A program made the translations under genes and the position numbers. Below are positions 36,213 to 49,302 of a DNA stretch of 64,000 nucleotides, piece after piece. The notes beneath the pieces are model-generated. The model did no database searches. It saw nothing but the letters and a program-made list of their open reading frames with translations, and was not told the origin of the DNA. Origin of the DNA: Ulota crispa (lineage: Eukaryota > Streptophyta > Bryopsida > Orthotrichales > Orthotrichaceae); assembly GCA_963920765.1 (NCBI GenBank), contig OY987243.1, forward strand, positions 20,827,419 to 20,891,418, in the 5' to 3' direction. Within the stretch, counting starts at the first letter, position 1; each line of letters opens with the position of its first letter.

Positions 36213-36639
36213 GGTATTGTACTGGTCCTTTAGGGATTAAATGATGGTTTTGTGGACACTATAATATCCCAACAATCACCTTGTTTGCACCAAGATTGTG
36301 CAAGTATTCTTCAATTTGCTTCAACAAATTACAACATCTCTATTTTTACCTAACCAAGTTTGGTGTGAAAGTATTAGCCGGTTTCCAAATTCCTAGTTTT
36401 GGCCAATCATTAACACAATAAAAATTAAAAAATTAAAAAGTACTTGGCACGAAATCCTCAGAGCAGAGGATCATTCTATTTTCATTAATGACATGATAGT
36501 TAAGAACAATATTTTTCTTGGCAATTAGGGATTCTCTACTTTAAAAAAAAATTTGAAGTCCTTTTATATTACTCAATTTTTAGTATTTTAGGAAAATACA
36601 TAAGACCAAAGGATGGAAAATAATTGTTAATTATAACAT

Positions 36640-37106
36640 TAAAACTATTGGGAGTGGTATTTCTATATATTTTTAAATAAAATTATACCAATTCATTGTT
36701 TTGAATCATTCTCTACTTCTTTTTATTTACTCTTTTTTTTCAATATGTTCTACAATTCCAAATGATTTGAAGCTTTTTAGATATGTAATTTACTTAGGTA
36801 GGATAAAGAATTTAGAGAAGCATCACCCACATGACCTTTTTCTCTTAAGAATTTCACCTTCTGTGGGGTAATTGTTGCCTAGTTTCCACATGAACCAAAC
36901 AATTATTGAACTTGTTTTGTCTTCAAATCCATCTATTGGAAAATTTTTAAAAAAAAATCTACATCTTATAAAATTGTTTTAATACAAGATCCTTCAATTA
37001 CATATGCATATATAAATGTTTTAGTTTTTAGTTTTCATTGATGCCATAAAAATGACAGTTTCTAAGAGTTTTTGGTTAAAATAGAGCTTGGTCCTTTAAA
37101 GGTTAA
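36640..37106 (-). mobile_element. TTAA-class element, family C (reverse copy 4)
   Basis: The end reads GAGCTTGGTCCTTTAAAGGTTAA. The interior is the reverse complement of part of 56351-57278, for example AAATGATTTGAAGCTTTTTA. The other end is not found. Confidence 0.5.
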
Positions 37107-37997
37107 AAGCTTGTTTGATATTCACAATCACAAATTTTCTCAAGTTAACCATTTGTTCTTTGTTTTTCTTTTTCATACAACTCAAACCAAATACAAAGAT
37201 ACTATTCATACATCAAGACACAATCCTTTTTTTCCTCATCATTAAGTTTTATTAGGAATTCACAACCTCTATTACTACATCATTGTATCTTTAAATCCAC
37301 CTACATTGTCACTTGACTCTTTCATGTCATAATTTTTTTTGCTATGCATCTTCATTGACATCTACTGAATTTGGTAAATAAATAGAAGTTCCGAAATCTT
37401 CTTTTTCTGCATCTTCCTTGTTGTCCTCTCTTTCTTCCACGTCAACTTCTTCATCTTCAAATTCAAAATCTTTCACTACTTTCAAACATTGTGGAAATTC
37501 CTCCTACCTCTAGTAGAAATGACACTTCATTATATTCATTCACTTCATCGTCATCTCCTTCTTCAACTCTATCATTTAGAGTAGTATTACTGATGCTGTC
37601 AATATTAGAATTGACTGATAACCTTTTGGACTTAGCTTCTACTTCAATGACAACGCTCCAATCTTTATCCTTAGGATCAACCATATAAAAAAATTGGTGA
37701 ACTATATCTAGCTCTATTATAGGTTCATCTTCAATATTTCCTAACGAAAAAACCTCATTGGTACATACTTTAGTGAAACCGTTCTCATCTTGTTTTAGAG
37801 TTACACCATTTTTAGTATCATAATACTCTATATTTAGTAATTCATCATTACTAACTATTGGTCCAAATTTTCCCTCTACTATATCTATTATATGACCATA
37901 ATAGAATTCTTTTTCACCTTCCTTGTTTTTGTATGTATCTTGTACACCCGAATCACATGTCATAGTTCAAGTTAGATCTGCCTTTTTTATCCAATAG

Positions 37998-38216
37998 CTC
38001 TAGTAGATAAACATGCCATAAACACAACTGTCACAAAACACAACTAAGTCACAATAATTGCCTTACAACTGTACGAACTATTGCACAACAATTGCATGAC
38101 TAGATTGTAATTGTGCAAATGTTGTGCAGTTATTTGTGCAATTGTAAGGCAGTTATTGTGACCTAATCGTGGCAATTTGTGACAGTTGTTTATCCATGTT
38201 TTTTTCTAGTATAGTG
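37998..38216. mobile_element. CACTA-type palindromic MITE inside the CACTA remnant
   Basis: The left end CTCTAGTAGATAAACATG and the right end CATGTTTTTTTCTAGTATAGTG are inverted CACTA-like termini. The arms contain inverted blocks such as CACAATAATTGCCTTACA against TGTAAGGCAGTTATTGTG. It lies upstream of the DUF4216 segment, possibly in an intron. Confidence 0.65.
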
Positions 38217-38550
38217 AGATCCCTTATACTAACATTAATTATAGAAGTTGGCATATTGACTTGATCAACGAGCATATTCTTGAACTTCTAGATGCACATC
38301 TTCTCCTGAGTATATTTCTTCTCCAACCTTCATTAACACCCAATCTTTGTATGTAGGTACTTGGAGTTTTTTTGAAAATGGTAACCCCTCACCAACTTGG
38401 TCTCTGAAAGCAACTTTTTGCAATTCTATTTCATACCATGTAGTTTTGTATTGACATTGGTACAACTCAAAACACTTGGCATTTTTATTTTGTATGTATG
38501 AACCTGTCAGTTGCACCAATAATTAACAAAATAATAAGAAATCTGCAGAA

Positions 38551-38807
38551 AACACCACATTTGTTAAATTGGGAAAAAGAATACATTTTGAGACTTCTGA
38601 AGATTTTAGGTGATCATCTAAAATTAAGCCTACAATATTTTTTTGGTACACGTGCCCTCATTTGAGAGGAGGAATTTGCAAGGAAAAAAATCTTAGTGGC
38701 TCATACTGAATCTGATATTTTTGAATTTGGTTTAAGGTAACTTTCTGGGTTTAAGGTGGAGTACAAAATGGCACCACTGTTTTTCCCAATTTAACAAATG
38801 TGGTGTT
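38551..38807. mobile_element. 4-bp-TSD MITE, family A copy 6
   Basis: Termini AACACCACATTTGTTAAATT and AATTTAACAAATGTGGTGTT are flanked by AGAA on both sides (38547-38550 and 38808-38811). At 257 bp it sits inside the CACTA remnant, so it inserted after or during that element's decay. Confidence 0.9.
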
Positions 38808-39831
38808 AGAACCAAAATTATAAATAAGTACCTGATTATTGTTATTTTGAATATTCAATAATGTCTTGAGCTTAAATACTATTTTTTCATTTCATGATAA
38901 TGTCTTTGAATATCCATTAAAAATTTATCTAAATCATTACTCTCAATATTTTCAATGAAATTTAATTTTTTTGGAATCATTTTCTCTTCAATCTCTCTCA
39001 AATGAAATAAACTACATCTCTTTAATACTAACTAATTATTTCACTTTGAACTTAAAAATACATTCTTTGACATATAAAAACTAAATAAATCAATTGACAA
39101 AGTTTTAAATGTCAGTATGTAAACCGTCTAATGTTTTCATGAAGGAGAATTTGATCAAAATTTTATTACACCTTATTCAAAAACTTTAAAATAATTAAAA
39201 ACATATTAAAAAATTTAGTATTAAAAAACATATCAAAACAAGTGTTTAGTACAATTTAATTTCAATGTTAATATTTCTTTTTGTGCTCACTACAATAAAC
39301 AGAAGGGTTTTGTATAAACTCTTTGTTTTTAATGTGTTTGTACTTGTGTGTCTTAGGATTTATTTAATTCTTTATTACACAAAAATCATAACTGATTAAT
39401 GAGTGATGCAGATATTCTTTGTGTTCTCCAATGCTTGGGCAAAACCAAACCAGTCTCCTTTGCTCTAGCTTTGATGTTCCATAATGATGGGGCCATTGGA
39501 TCCAGCTCACGCAAGTATTCAGTACAATAGAATATTGCTTTTAATGAAGCTTACCCCCTAGCCATGCTCCCTTCTGGATGTGCTTTTTCTCTGACATGGT
39601 CTTTTAGATTCTTCATGTAGGGCTCCCAAAAATACATCCACCTTGAATGAATTGGTCGAGCTAATTTTACTTCATCTATTAAGTGAACTAATAAGTGCAC
39701 TTGATTATCAAAAAATGCTGGAGACATATGCATCTCAAACATGCATAAAGTTTTAGGGGAGATGTAAGCTAAGGTTTCCCATTTGTGGCAAAAAATAGTC
39801 CTTTTTAAGGTACAAAATGAAGTATTTTTGA

Positions 39832-40090
39832 GTTCCCGATGAGAATTCTCCCTTTTCTCAATGAGATTTTCAAATTTCAAAAGTTGACCACCCTAGTATA
39901 TACCATTCTAAGACACTTGAGAAAAGACAAAACTAAAAAAATGATTTAATTTAGAGAAATCAATGTCCAATTTTTTTAGTTATTTAGGAGCACATTGTGT
40001 TCCCAATGAGAATTCTCTATCTTTTCAATGAGAGTTCCAAATTGCAAAGCTTGGCCACCCTAGTTTATGCCATTCTAAGATATTTAAATA
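39832..40090. repeat. Direct duplication with about 167-bp period
   Basis: The segment from 39832 (GTTCCCGATGAGAATTCTC) recurs from 39999 (GTTCCCAATGAGAATTCTC), and both copies run on to CCATTCTAAGA. It overlaps the 5' edge of the DUF4218-coding frame. Confidence 0.75.
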
Positions 40091-43000
40091 AACAAAAGAA
40101 CATATCAATTTAAGAGTCCTTTTTAGCAAGAAAAAAGCACTCTCACAGTTTTAGGAACTATGTTCAAAAGTCCTTTTTTCTTATCACATTAGAGATTTAT
40201 ACTTTATTTTGGTGGAAATTGAATCATCAACAAGTCTACTTTCTAAATATGAGTCCTTTCTCTCTTAAAGACTTCATTTTTCAATGAAACTAGATCCATT
40301 TGCTGAAAAAACCCTTCATTTATACCCTTGTGACTTGCATAATAGTCACCAGTGCAATTTTTTTGACAAATTTATTTTTGCTAAATTCAAAAAGAGAGCA
40401 AGCGATTGGGGAATAAATGGAGGGAACACCCTTGATTAGTTGTCTTTGTTGTCAGTTGGTTGTTTTTTACCCAAAAAAATGCGTTGGTAGTCACCCTTAA
40501 CTTGCATCCTCCCTTCAGCCAATTCCAATTCTATTACTTGAATTTTTGTTTTATCTATACCTTTTTGACAAATCCAATGCAATACTCCTCCAAGCCTATA
40601 AATGGCACTCTCCAAAAAATTTAGTTAAGGTACCCTTTACTGCAATTGGAAGTAAATATTGCATGATGTTGTGATACTCATGAGTTTTTAGGCCAGAAAT
40701 TTTGTCACCTTTAATACACTTTTTCAAGTTGGACCCAAACTATATTGGAGTTTTGGTAGATAACATAGCTTCAAATACTACTTTAGATTTTGCTTTTGAC
40801 AACAACAATGGAGCTCCTTTGAACTTCATTGCTGACCTCTTATGAAGATGTAATTGTCAATTTTGATGCATCAGTTCTATACAAACATGTGCGCCATCAC
40901 ATTTTGGACCTTTTTCATTTATCAAAATTTTAAACAAATTTTACTTACATTTTTTTTATATGCATAGGATTCAACAAATGTTATATTTTCAAATCTTGCA
41001 AACATACAACAACACTATTTCTGTAAGATGTATGTATCATAAACAACCTGTGTACCGTGTACTAATTTTTAAACTCAATATTGTATTCTTTTTACATATG
41101 TGTTTGTATAATTGCCAATCATTGGTTTTTACTCTAAAGCAAAGATTTCATCTAATGAAAACATTTAATGTTGATGTAATTGATAAGAGTGATATCTTAT
41201 AAAACTAAATACAATTATAAATTTAAATATTTATGTCCATATTTTATTTAATTGAAAGTTTTATTACTGATGCATTGGTAACAAATATTATTTTAAGAAT
41301 TTTTTAATTTAAAAATATAAATTAAAAAAAAGAATTTGAAACCTTCTTTTACTTGTATTTGGATTATTATATTATTGGAGTACCCTGTTTAGCACAAATA
41401 TTGAGAAAATAACAATCAAATGATAAAAAATATTAAAGCTTATTTGTTTACCTTTATTTTAAGTGAGTCCCTATCTTTAACAACTATAAATTTTAGAAAG
41501 GATGTTAGCAACTTACTTTCCAGTATGGTAATTCATAAAATACAAGTAATCTCTTCATTCGGCTGTTTTTTTGCCCTTTTTGTTCCATGGCTGCATCCAC
41601 CATGTACAAGAATGTTGTTTTGGTATAGGATCATTGTCAATCATTCCATTAAATTTTGTTTTGAAAGCCTCTTTTGACATCAATGGTGTTCAAGTAGATA
41701 TTGCCTAAAAGAAAGATATCCCATTTTCTTCAAATGCATACTCTAATGTGTTGGTAGCTCATCCACACATATTGGACATGCGTGTTTTTCTTTTGTTACC
41801 AATCCAAAGCATACTGATAGCTTGATACAATGTGCCAAACTAAAAAAAGAAATACTTCCATTAATAATAAATTATTACTAACTTGCAAGTATTTCAAATT
41901 TTAACTTGCCAATGCTCCTTGCTTTTATCCCTTCCAACAAGGTAAAACCTCTGCAAAACATACGGCACTTTCTCTCAACTCTAACACACAACTTGCTAAG
42001 CAAAAAACCAAAATACTAGACTCCAAACTCCTTGATGCCAAAACATTTCAAAACTGTGCAGCATCATAATAAACAAAATTTACAACTTTTCCATTGCAAA
42101 AACCTGAAGCATGTGAGAAATCAAAACACATCATCTGTAAAGAGACAATTTGCAACCTACAAATCATTTTCTTTTCCAAAAACCAGTAAAAAATAAAACA
42201 AACAAACAAAAAAATAGTACAAAAGGAGAAAGAACATACTGCCCTTGCCTCATAGACATAAAACTTCTCCAGAATGCACGTGCTCGGATTGGCAACTTTC
42301 TCCATTGAGCAATACGAGCAAACAAAGCAAGGAGGCATCGCTCTTCTGCGGCCTCGGATTTGACGATGCTCACAATTCAAACAAAATCCTCTGGCAAATT
42401 GAATTGGCTCCCTTCATGACCGCGTTTCCTCCATCGCCCATCATCTCTTGCTAATCCGTCCTTTGTCAAAGCTTTACTAAAAATTGGAAACTAAAATATA
42501 AACATCTCTCGCTAATTTGCCTTTCGTCAATCCATCGGCTTTACTTTTTGTGAGCAAGAATTGCAATTCTACAAAAGCTACTTATACAATTCCAAACAAA
42601 TGAGTGCCAATTCAATCAAGCTTGCTTTATTTGACTACTACTTTTGCCAAAATAGAAAGAAAAGCTGGTACAAGAACCTCTGCTATTTTTAAGAAACCTG
42701 GAGTTCATCCACCTCTTTAAAAAATAAATGTATATATATTCTTGTCAAAACTGGCTCCTAAATGTTTGTTCACTCCTCTCCCGCGGCAAATTAGAGCCGA
42801 AAGCAACTTTCAAAAATAAAACACGTAAATGTAAAAGTGTATGGTATAGTGATTTTCATTAGACATTTGAGTTGATTTATACAAAATTCTATTAATTATG
42901 CACCTATAAATTGCATGCAATTGAAAACTTCAATGATGAATGACTCATATCCCATGCAATAGCAAAAAAAAAACCTAAATGGTCAGTCATGGTCCATAAT

Positions 43001-44268
43001 AGCATTGTTTTTAGATTAATTTTTTAATCTTGTAATGCACTAGAGCTATTATAAACATTTGGTACACCATTCCAAAGTCTTTGGAGCTCATCCACCAAAG
43101 GTTGTAAAAATACATCCATGTTTGGGACTTGTTGAGGACCTAAAACAAAAAGATACAAAATGCTAAACAATTAAACTTATTTGTTATGTATGAAGTAACA
43201 ATATTTGGTAATTTACAAAAAGACGTTCAAGTGAGGAAGTCATGAAATTTTGTTGAACTTGAAGAGAATTACTTAAATTGGTTTGTACAGCTTTTTCATA
43301 AAATAAAATTTGTAAGAAAATATCTAGAATAATTGTAGACAAAATGATAAAACCCTTTTTAATGCTCATGTACTATTGAAGATTATAATTACGCAGCCTT
43401 ATAGGCCATGTTGAGTGAATCGAACATTGTTGTGAAAAAGGATTGACTCCATTTATTGTCAACCCTAATTGCACATGTCTAGGTATCTTCTTCAAAAACA
43501 ACAAGTTCTCCTTTGCAAATTTCTGAGTGTCCAAATCTTGTGGTCCACGTATAAAATTATCAGTGCTCTGATTATATGCATGCCAATTCATAATTTGTTT
43601 GACAAGTATGGGCTTTATAAATTGCTTGCAGTCTTGGAATTTGAGGGAAATATTGCATTTTTTAAGAAAAAAACAAAAACAAGTTGTTAGTTGCAATAAT
43701 ACACAATCATTTTCACATAAACAACGTCTATTATAGCAAGTTTCTAACTATTCAACATTTGAAATTAAATCAACTACGCATATAACTTCATTTTTATCAT
43801 CATTATGTCATACACCCTTCCAAGTTAATTTCTAAAACTAGAATATGCATTTAGAGTAAATTACTTTAAAAAATTCATAATAATCTATCATCAATGATAT
43901 GAAAAGAAATTGCACAAAAAATAGATTTACATATCTTATGTGGAATTTTTTACCCAATGCATCCATCCAATATTTTGAAGTGTGACATTTAAAGCAGTCT
44001 ATATTATTTTTAATTGCCCCATAATACAATTGATGCAGCCTTGAGCATATATCATAGGTGACACACTCTAATTCAAGGGCTTTCATAATACTCTTAATTT
44101 GGTCTGGCCATTGATGTTGGAAAGGATTGTTTGAATGATGGTGTGATGCATAATTTGGAAGCAAATTGTAATATTCCCGTAATAGCATGTGGGAATTGAC
44201 TTGGAGATTCACGATGAGTATAACATAAATTAATTTACCTTTTTCTGATCCATCATATCCACTAATCA

Positions 44269-44593
44269 TAAGGTAGGAATAGCAAACACCCATAAGCGTT
44301 AGTTTAAAAATTGTGAACATGATGGCTATTAATAGACATCTAGCAAATTATAAAATCATGTTAGGAACAAAAAACCAATGAGTTTGCATATTCAAATGTA
44401 TTATTTGGATCTTGTAAGAATAACTTATGAATTTTTAAAGAGCAAACTGCCATTGCACCCATAACCAACACAAAGGTTTCAAGTTCACATGTTGTACATC
44501 CTTGTAATTACATCTATTTACTTTTACAGATTTTCCAAAATTTTAGAGGTGACGGTTATGGGGACACTAACACTTATGGGTGTTCCTACTTTA
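44269..44593. mobile_element. Family L element interrupting tnp2
   Basis: It begins TAAGGTAGGAATAGC and ends GTTCCTACTTTA, with interior blocks as in 23595-23911. It lies between two tnp2 coding segments (44320-43838 and 44847-44524) and so breaks that frame. Confidence 0.75.
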
Positions 44594-44847
44594 TGTATTA
44601 ACTTCATATTTTTTGCACTTTGATCTGTAGGCATACTACCAACAATAACCCTTAAAATTTCTTCTACAGCCGTGTTTTCCTCTTTGTCTGGACTATAGTG
44701 AATATGAACATGTTTAGGTAATTCACCTAAAGGGTAATTAGAGGACTGTCCATATTCAACATTAGATGCATGAAATCCTTCATTACCTATAGATATGCTT
44801 TTGTATTGTTGCTCCATTTGAAAAATTTCTCTCTCTGCTAATTCCAC

Positions 44848-47411
44848 TTGAATGGTAAAAATAAAATGAAAAATTAATAAAATTAAATACTTAGTGGTTA
44901 TGATGCACTTTTACGCATGTTAACAAAATTGTACTCATATCTTTTAACATCATTCATTAAACTAGATGCATTAGTTTGATGCTCTAAAGTACTTACCTAA
45001 GCTAGTAGTAAAGTACCCCATTCTCATTCTAGCATATAGCTAAACTACAATGCTTTAAAGTACAACCGTATCATTTATCATTTCCATAATTGACAACACT
45101 ACAATTATAATTTTTTGAAGTACATGCTAAGAGTATATAAATTTTCCAAAAATTGATTCAACAACACTGACACTTGACTCCAAAATACACAAAGGTGGTA
45201 TCCTTTTCTAACTTATTGTCAATTCAAAGATCACAATTGTTTTTCGGGGCGAAAAAACCTAAACATTATCAAGCATGAAATCCATAGCTACTTGATTGAC
45301 ACCAATACCATGAAGAGTACATACTAATATTTGTAATGAGATATACACTAACATTGGATATTGTACTTACCATGTTGGGTGTTGTTGCATTGACGTCTCC
45401 TCATGTTTGATCTTCTTTAGAATTTTGAGTAGATGTTGGAATTAGTTTTTGCACTTGATTGGTTGAAGGGTTTAGGTTTATTCCACCTAATCCACCAAGA
45501 TGTTGTTGCCCACATCAACGTAACTCACTGTAATTTGGTTGATGAATCCTCGGTCTCAATTTGGTAGGATCCCATTCCTGAAAGTTGTATTGTCTTTTCT
45601 TAGTCGTGATTCACAACTTCAAAATAATATTCAACCACACAACAAATATTAATTGCTGTGTATGTAAGTGCCATAGGCCATAGCTGCATTAGTTATAAAA
45701 ATAGTGATAATCCAAAACTTGTAAGTTGGTATGAATTTTCAAATTTTCCAAAATTACAAAAAAAAAAAGTATACCATGATCTCTCGTAGTCACTATAGAT
45801 AAACACACAAATTCATAATACCATTACTCCCCTCAAACAACATTTGTGATGCACCTAAAATTAAAAATTTAAATGTTTGTTAATTCCATTTACATGAAAT
45901 AGGTGTTGATTGCGAGTATTAATACCTTTCTCCCTGTCAAATCACGTACATATGATAGGGAAGGTGTCATACTATAGAGAGAACATTACAAACTAACATT
46001 TACATTTTAACTTGTCTAGTAATTCAAAAGAATTTGATAAATAAGGTCAATGAATGAAAATGTTTTACCTCATAGCTTCAAACGGGTCCGTGCCCAAACT
46101 CATATAAATCAACGCCACACAATAATTTGACATTCTAGCAAAGTCTCCTACTCGATCATAGAATTTCAAAATGAAACTAAAAAATATACCAAAAAAACTG
46201 GCCAATCACAAGTGTCTCTATTTCCTATAGAATAATACAAATCAAGTTTGTTTTTGTTTGTTTATAGAACATATAGAAAAATCTTTAAATAAAAAACAAA
46301 AAATCAACTTTTTACTACGTATAGAAAAATTGTCTTCAAACTATCATGCAAAACTAATATATTGTGAACCATACCAATATGAATTTGCAACTTCCACTTT
46401 CTCATGCAACACAACTATCTCTCAATTACTCACAACTAATTCAAATACATATTTAAGATTTTATAGCAAAAGCAATATTCTTGTGAAGTAGTTAAATTGC
46501 ATATTTTGGAAATCCATATGTATAGCTATATTCTTTTTTAACATTTCTATTTAAATTCAATGATATTAAATTTAAAACAATAACATCTCATTATTTAAAT
46601 CAAAATACACAAAAAACAAAAAATATTTTAAGAATAGTCAATATTAAAAATACTTGCTTCAAAATAAAGGACTCTTTCAGAAGTGTATCAAAATACAAAG
46701 TGATAGAGTAATATAACATATGTATGTATCTGAAAATTTCTTTGATGGTTGTATTTTTTTAATTGTCTTTCACTTCATGTTTACATCCGTAAACATATGA
46801 CCAAGGACTGCTCCTGCAAAACTACTGATGTGAACCACAATTGGGATCTTCACCCATCATAACACCCAATTCAATAAAATTGGATTAGTATTTATGTCTT
46901 AGAATTTATTAGCAATAAGATGAAAGGTTATCATTATGTAGATTTAATAGTTTAAATTTTAGTGGTTTACCGGGATTGTTTGAAACATTAGAGTACAGCT
47001 GGTTATATTCTAAACAATTAACAAAAACTAGGACATTTACAAAAATTAAAAATTACAGTTATAAGAAGCAAATTACATGTTGAAATTATAATTCCATTCT
47101 ATTTATTAAGTATGGGTGTGTGGTGATATGTACAAAGTGGATGACTAGTTTGTATGCAAAAGTTGATAGAGTTCAAAATGTTTGCTTGTATTGATCTTTT
47201 CAAAAATCACAGAAGGTAAATGCGCATCTTTAGATTCTAGACGTGGATTTGAAGGTTTCTGTGGGAGACGTGTTATGGAGAAGTCTTATTAATGTTTGTG
47301 TCGGTCTGCATTTTTTTTACTTCAGCAGTACGTAAAGAACACAAGTTGTATCAATCAAAACGTTGTTTGACTTCAGTTTACTAAAATTGACTTGCATTTG
47401 TTAGGTTCATC
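44848..47411. other. AT-rich interior of the CACTA region
   Basis: This lies between the divergent tnp2 remnant and the plus-strand gene. No domain was recognised; an N-terminal extension of tnp2 or a shared promoter could be here. Confidence 0.4.
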
Positions 47412-48756
47412 ATGGCAGACAATTCTATACCATCTACACTTACATCTACTCCAAAGAATGGAGAAGCATGTAGATTTACTGCAGAGGAAGTCTAGCAATT
47501 TATAAATGAAGCGGTTTCAAAAACGCTGGCAGCAAAGGACATTGAAGCCGAAGCAAACAATATAGAAGTGTCAAATTAGAAGGAAGGGTCGTCAGAAACA
47601 AGGTCAAGTCATTCAAGCAGAGATTAGCTTTTAAATACATTTTTACATTGTTAAATGAATGTAAAAGTTGCATTATTGTATAAGTTATGCATTAAAAATA
47701 TGAATGTCACTTTGTTGAGTGTGATGTAGGTGGACGGAAGAGGATTTGTGTAGAGCATTTACTGTCCAGTATGCCTCGCACATCTCATCTAATAACAACA
47801 CAAGAAAAAGAAAAAAATGTTTAGAGGTGGTTGAACATTTGATTGAGCATAGAGGAGAATGTGAGAATGATGGTGAAAATGGGTGCAATGAAGAAGGTCA
47901 TGTGGTTATTACAAATGTAGATGCACTCAACGGTAACTCAAATGAAACTATTAAAAATTGAGACCAAGTAGTAAGTGTAGTGGGAGCTCCAATAAGAAAT
48001 TTGTGGGAGAGATATTGCCATGGATGTATGATGTGGTTAGTAGGAGTTTTTCATGGCATAGAGAATGGAACGATCAATTTGAAAAATTGAAAGCATCATT
48101 TTTTTCAGAAATGCGAGCAGCATTTCTTAGACCATGGTTTGACAAGTACATCAAAAATCATGTAAGTTTATTTTTGTCCTCAAAACTCTTCTTTGTATGT
48201 ATTATCAATTTATAGTGCATTTTTTTGTTGTCTTTTTTATTTCAACTACTTGTACTAAGACATGTTTGTATTTTGGATAAGTTTCTACGTTGTTATGACA
48301 CAGACGTCATCGTGCTAGAAATATGATTAGGAGAAATGGGTGTAATTTGACACTACGATTTGGATGTTCTAAAGAATCTTAGAAAATTTTGTGTGATCAA
48401 GAAGTCCAAACTGCGTATACAAAAAAAATTCATCATGGACAATAGGCAACAGAATGCAGGGTGGCTAACAAAAAAAATTACAATTTGGAAGGAAAGGACG
48501 AGACAGGTTTGTGATGGATTTTGTGAGGACTTTCTTACATTTTTTTTTTTTTCTACATTCCAAATTTATTTTTAGGATATATATTATTTGATGCAACAAT
48601 TTTTGTGACTAGGTGAAAGAGCATGGGCAAAGCCCTACAATAGAAGAATTTGAAATAAGGAAATGGGAAGGAGTCCAAGCGCTATCCTTGTACATGAAAA
48701 GTGGCAACAAAACAAACAATGTATTTGACAATAATTCAACTGAGGAAGAAGGATAG
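47412..48756 (+). pseudogene. Second CACTA-associated gene remnant (Transposase_24-like)
   Basis: Fragments in order: 47412-47579 starts MADNSIPSTLTSTP and has in-frame TAG codons. 47728-47961 is charged and acidic. 47958-48160 has KKFVGEILPWMYDVVSRSF and SFFSEMRAAFLRPWFDKYI. 48304-48507 has RHRARNMIRRNG, KESLRKFCVIKKSKL and NRQQNAGWLTKK. 48613-48756 has GQSPTIEEFEIRKWEG. The order (LPW, arginine-rich RxxxRNxxR, KES..FC, NR..N, then G..PTxxEF) resembles the plant transposase family Pfam calls Transposase_24 (Ptta/En-Spm). Frame changes and stops mark it as a pseudogene, and one or more introns may separate some fragments. The family assignment is from memory of the pattern. Confidence 0.6.
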
Positions 48757-48800
48757 ATGTGACAAGCTATTTATTGTACTACAAGTTAGGTGAGTACATA

Positions 48801-49269
48801 TTACATTATCTTGTGTAGCCCTTCCCATTATCTAATTTATCCTTTGGGCCTTCTTTATTTTTAATAGACAAACCACGTGTACATTTTTTAATGACTAAGT
48901 TCTGAAAATGAAATGAGCTTTTAGTTAGTTTTCAAATTTATGCGCAGTTTCATCTAAAATTAAAATGCAACTAGCCATGGAAGCCTAATTCAGCTCTACT
49001 GTAGTATAGCTTATACTAGCACAAATCACAAGAGCACCAATTAGCTCACCAAATGAAACTTCCAATTATAATGGACAAAACTACTTTGACAAATCTAATG
49101 GACATTGCATAAATTGTTTCAAAAACCTCAAAAGCATGATCGTCATTTCAGACGGGTTTATATTCAACAAAAATCTACGCACGTATTCTATGTCTTGCAT
49201 GAACATCTCATGTAAAGCATTGAAAGTTTGATTGATACGTACCCTCAAACATGACAATCATACTCAAAA
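48801..49269. other. Intergenic AT-rich DNA, nothing recognised
   Basis: No gene or paired element ends were seen between the CACTA remnant and the next repeat nest. Confidence 0.4.
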
Positions 49270-49302
49270 GTTTACAGATACAACCTAAGTACTTAATAAG
49301 TG

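Larger units (their letters stand above)
35120..36240. mobile_element. TTAA-flanked element, family E (copy 1), interrupted twice
   Basis: The probable left end TTAACCTAG meets the TTAA at 35129, where the family G element is inserted. The body resumes after TTAA at 35778-35781 as TTAATGGATGAGGC. The body (CTACTATAAT, TTGCTACCAACAAAAA, GATCTTGACTATCTCAC) matches 55654-55884 and 56024-56248. A second insertion sits at about 35974-36212. The right end reads GGTCCTTTAGGGATTAA. Confidence 0.65.
37463..44847 (-). pseudogene. CACTA tnp2 transposase remnant with DUF4218 and DUF4216
   Basis: Read on the minus strand from high to low coordinates. 44847-44524 is an N-terminal acidic segment. 44320-43838 includes LELECVTYDICSRLHQLYYG and CFKCHTSKYW, matching the cysteine region of tnp2. 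43696-43373 has PRHVQLGLTINGVNPFSQ and STWPIRLRNYNL. 43140-43048 reads NMDVFLQPLVDELQRLW. 41805-41650 reads GLVTKEKHACPICVDELPTH then a stop. 40709-40632 reads GLKTHEYHNIMQYLLPIAVK. 39720-39551 has FFDNQVHLLVHLIDEVKLA and WMYFWEPYMKNLK (DUF4218). 37963-37463 encodes 166 residues with YYGHIIDIVEGKFGPI and FFYMVDPKDKDWSVVIE (DUF4216). These are known parts of plant CACTA transposases. In-frame stops and inserted MITEs show it cannot make a working protein. Confidence 0.85.
37400..48800. mobile_element. Decayed CACTA (En/Spm, CMC) transposon
   Basis: The region carries a tnp2-type transposase with DUF4218 and DUF4216 domains on the minus strand and a second transposon gene on the plus strand, head to head. 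All are broken by stops or insertions. I could not find an intact CACTA terminus at either boundary, so these limits are those of the coding remnants only. Confidence 0.75.

Noticed and set aside
42048-42380. 110-residue minus-strand frame in the CACTA region
   Set aside because: It lies between tnp2 segments, has no transposase motif and has a hydrophobic, biased composition; probably chance.
47463-47579. Reading 47412-48756 as an intact plant gene
   Set aside because: In-frame TAG codons and frame changes between fragments indicate a pseudogene.
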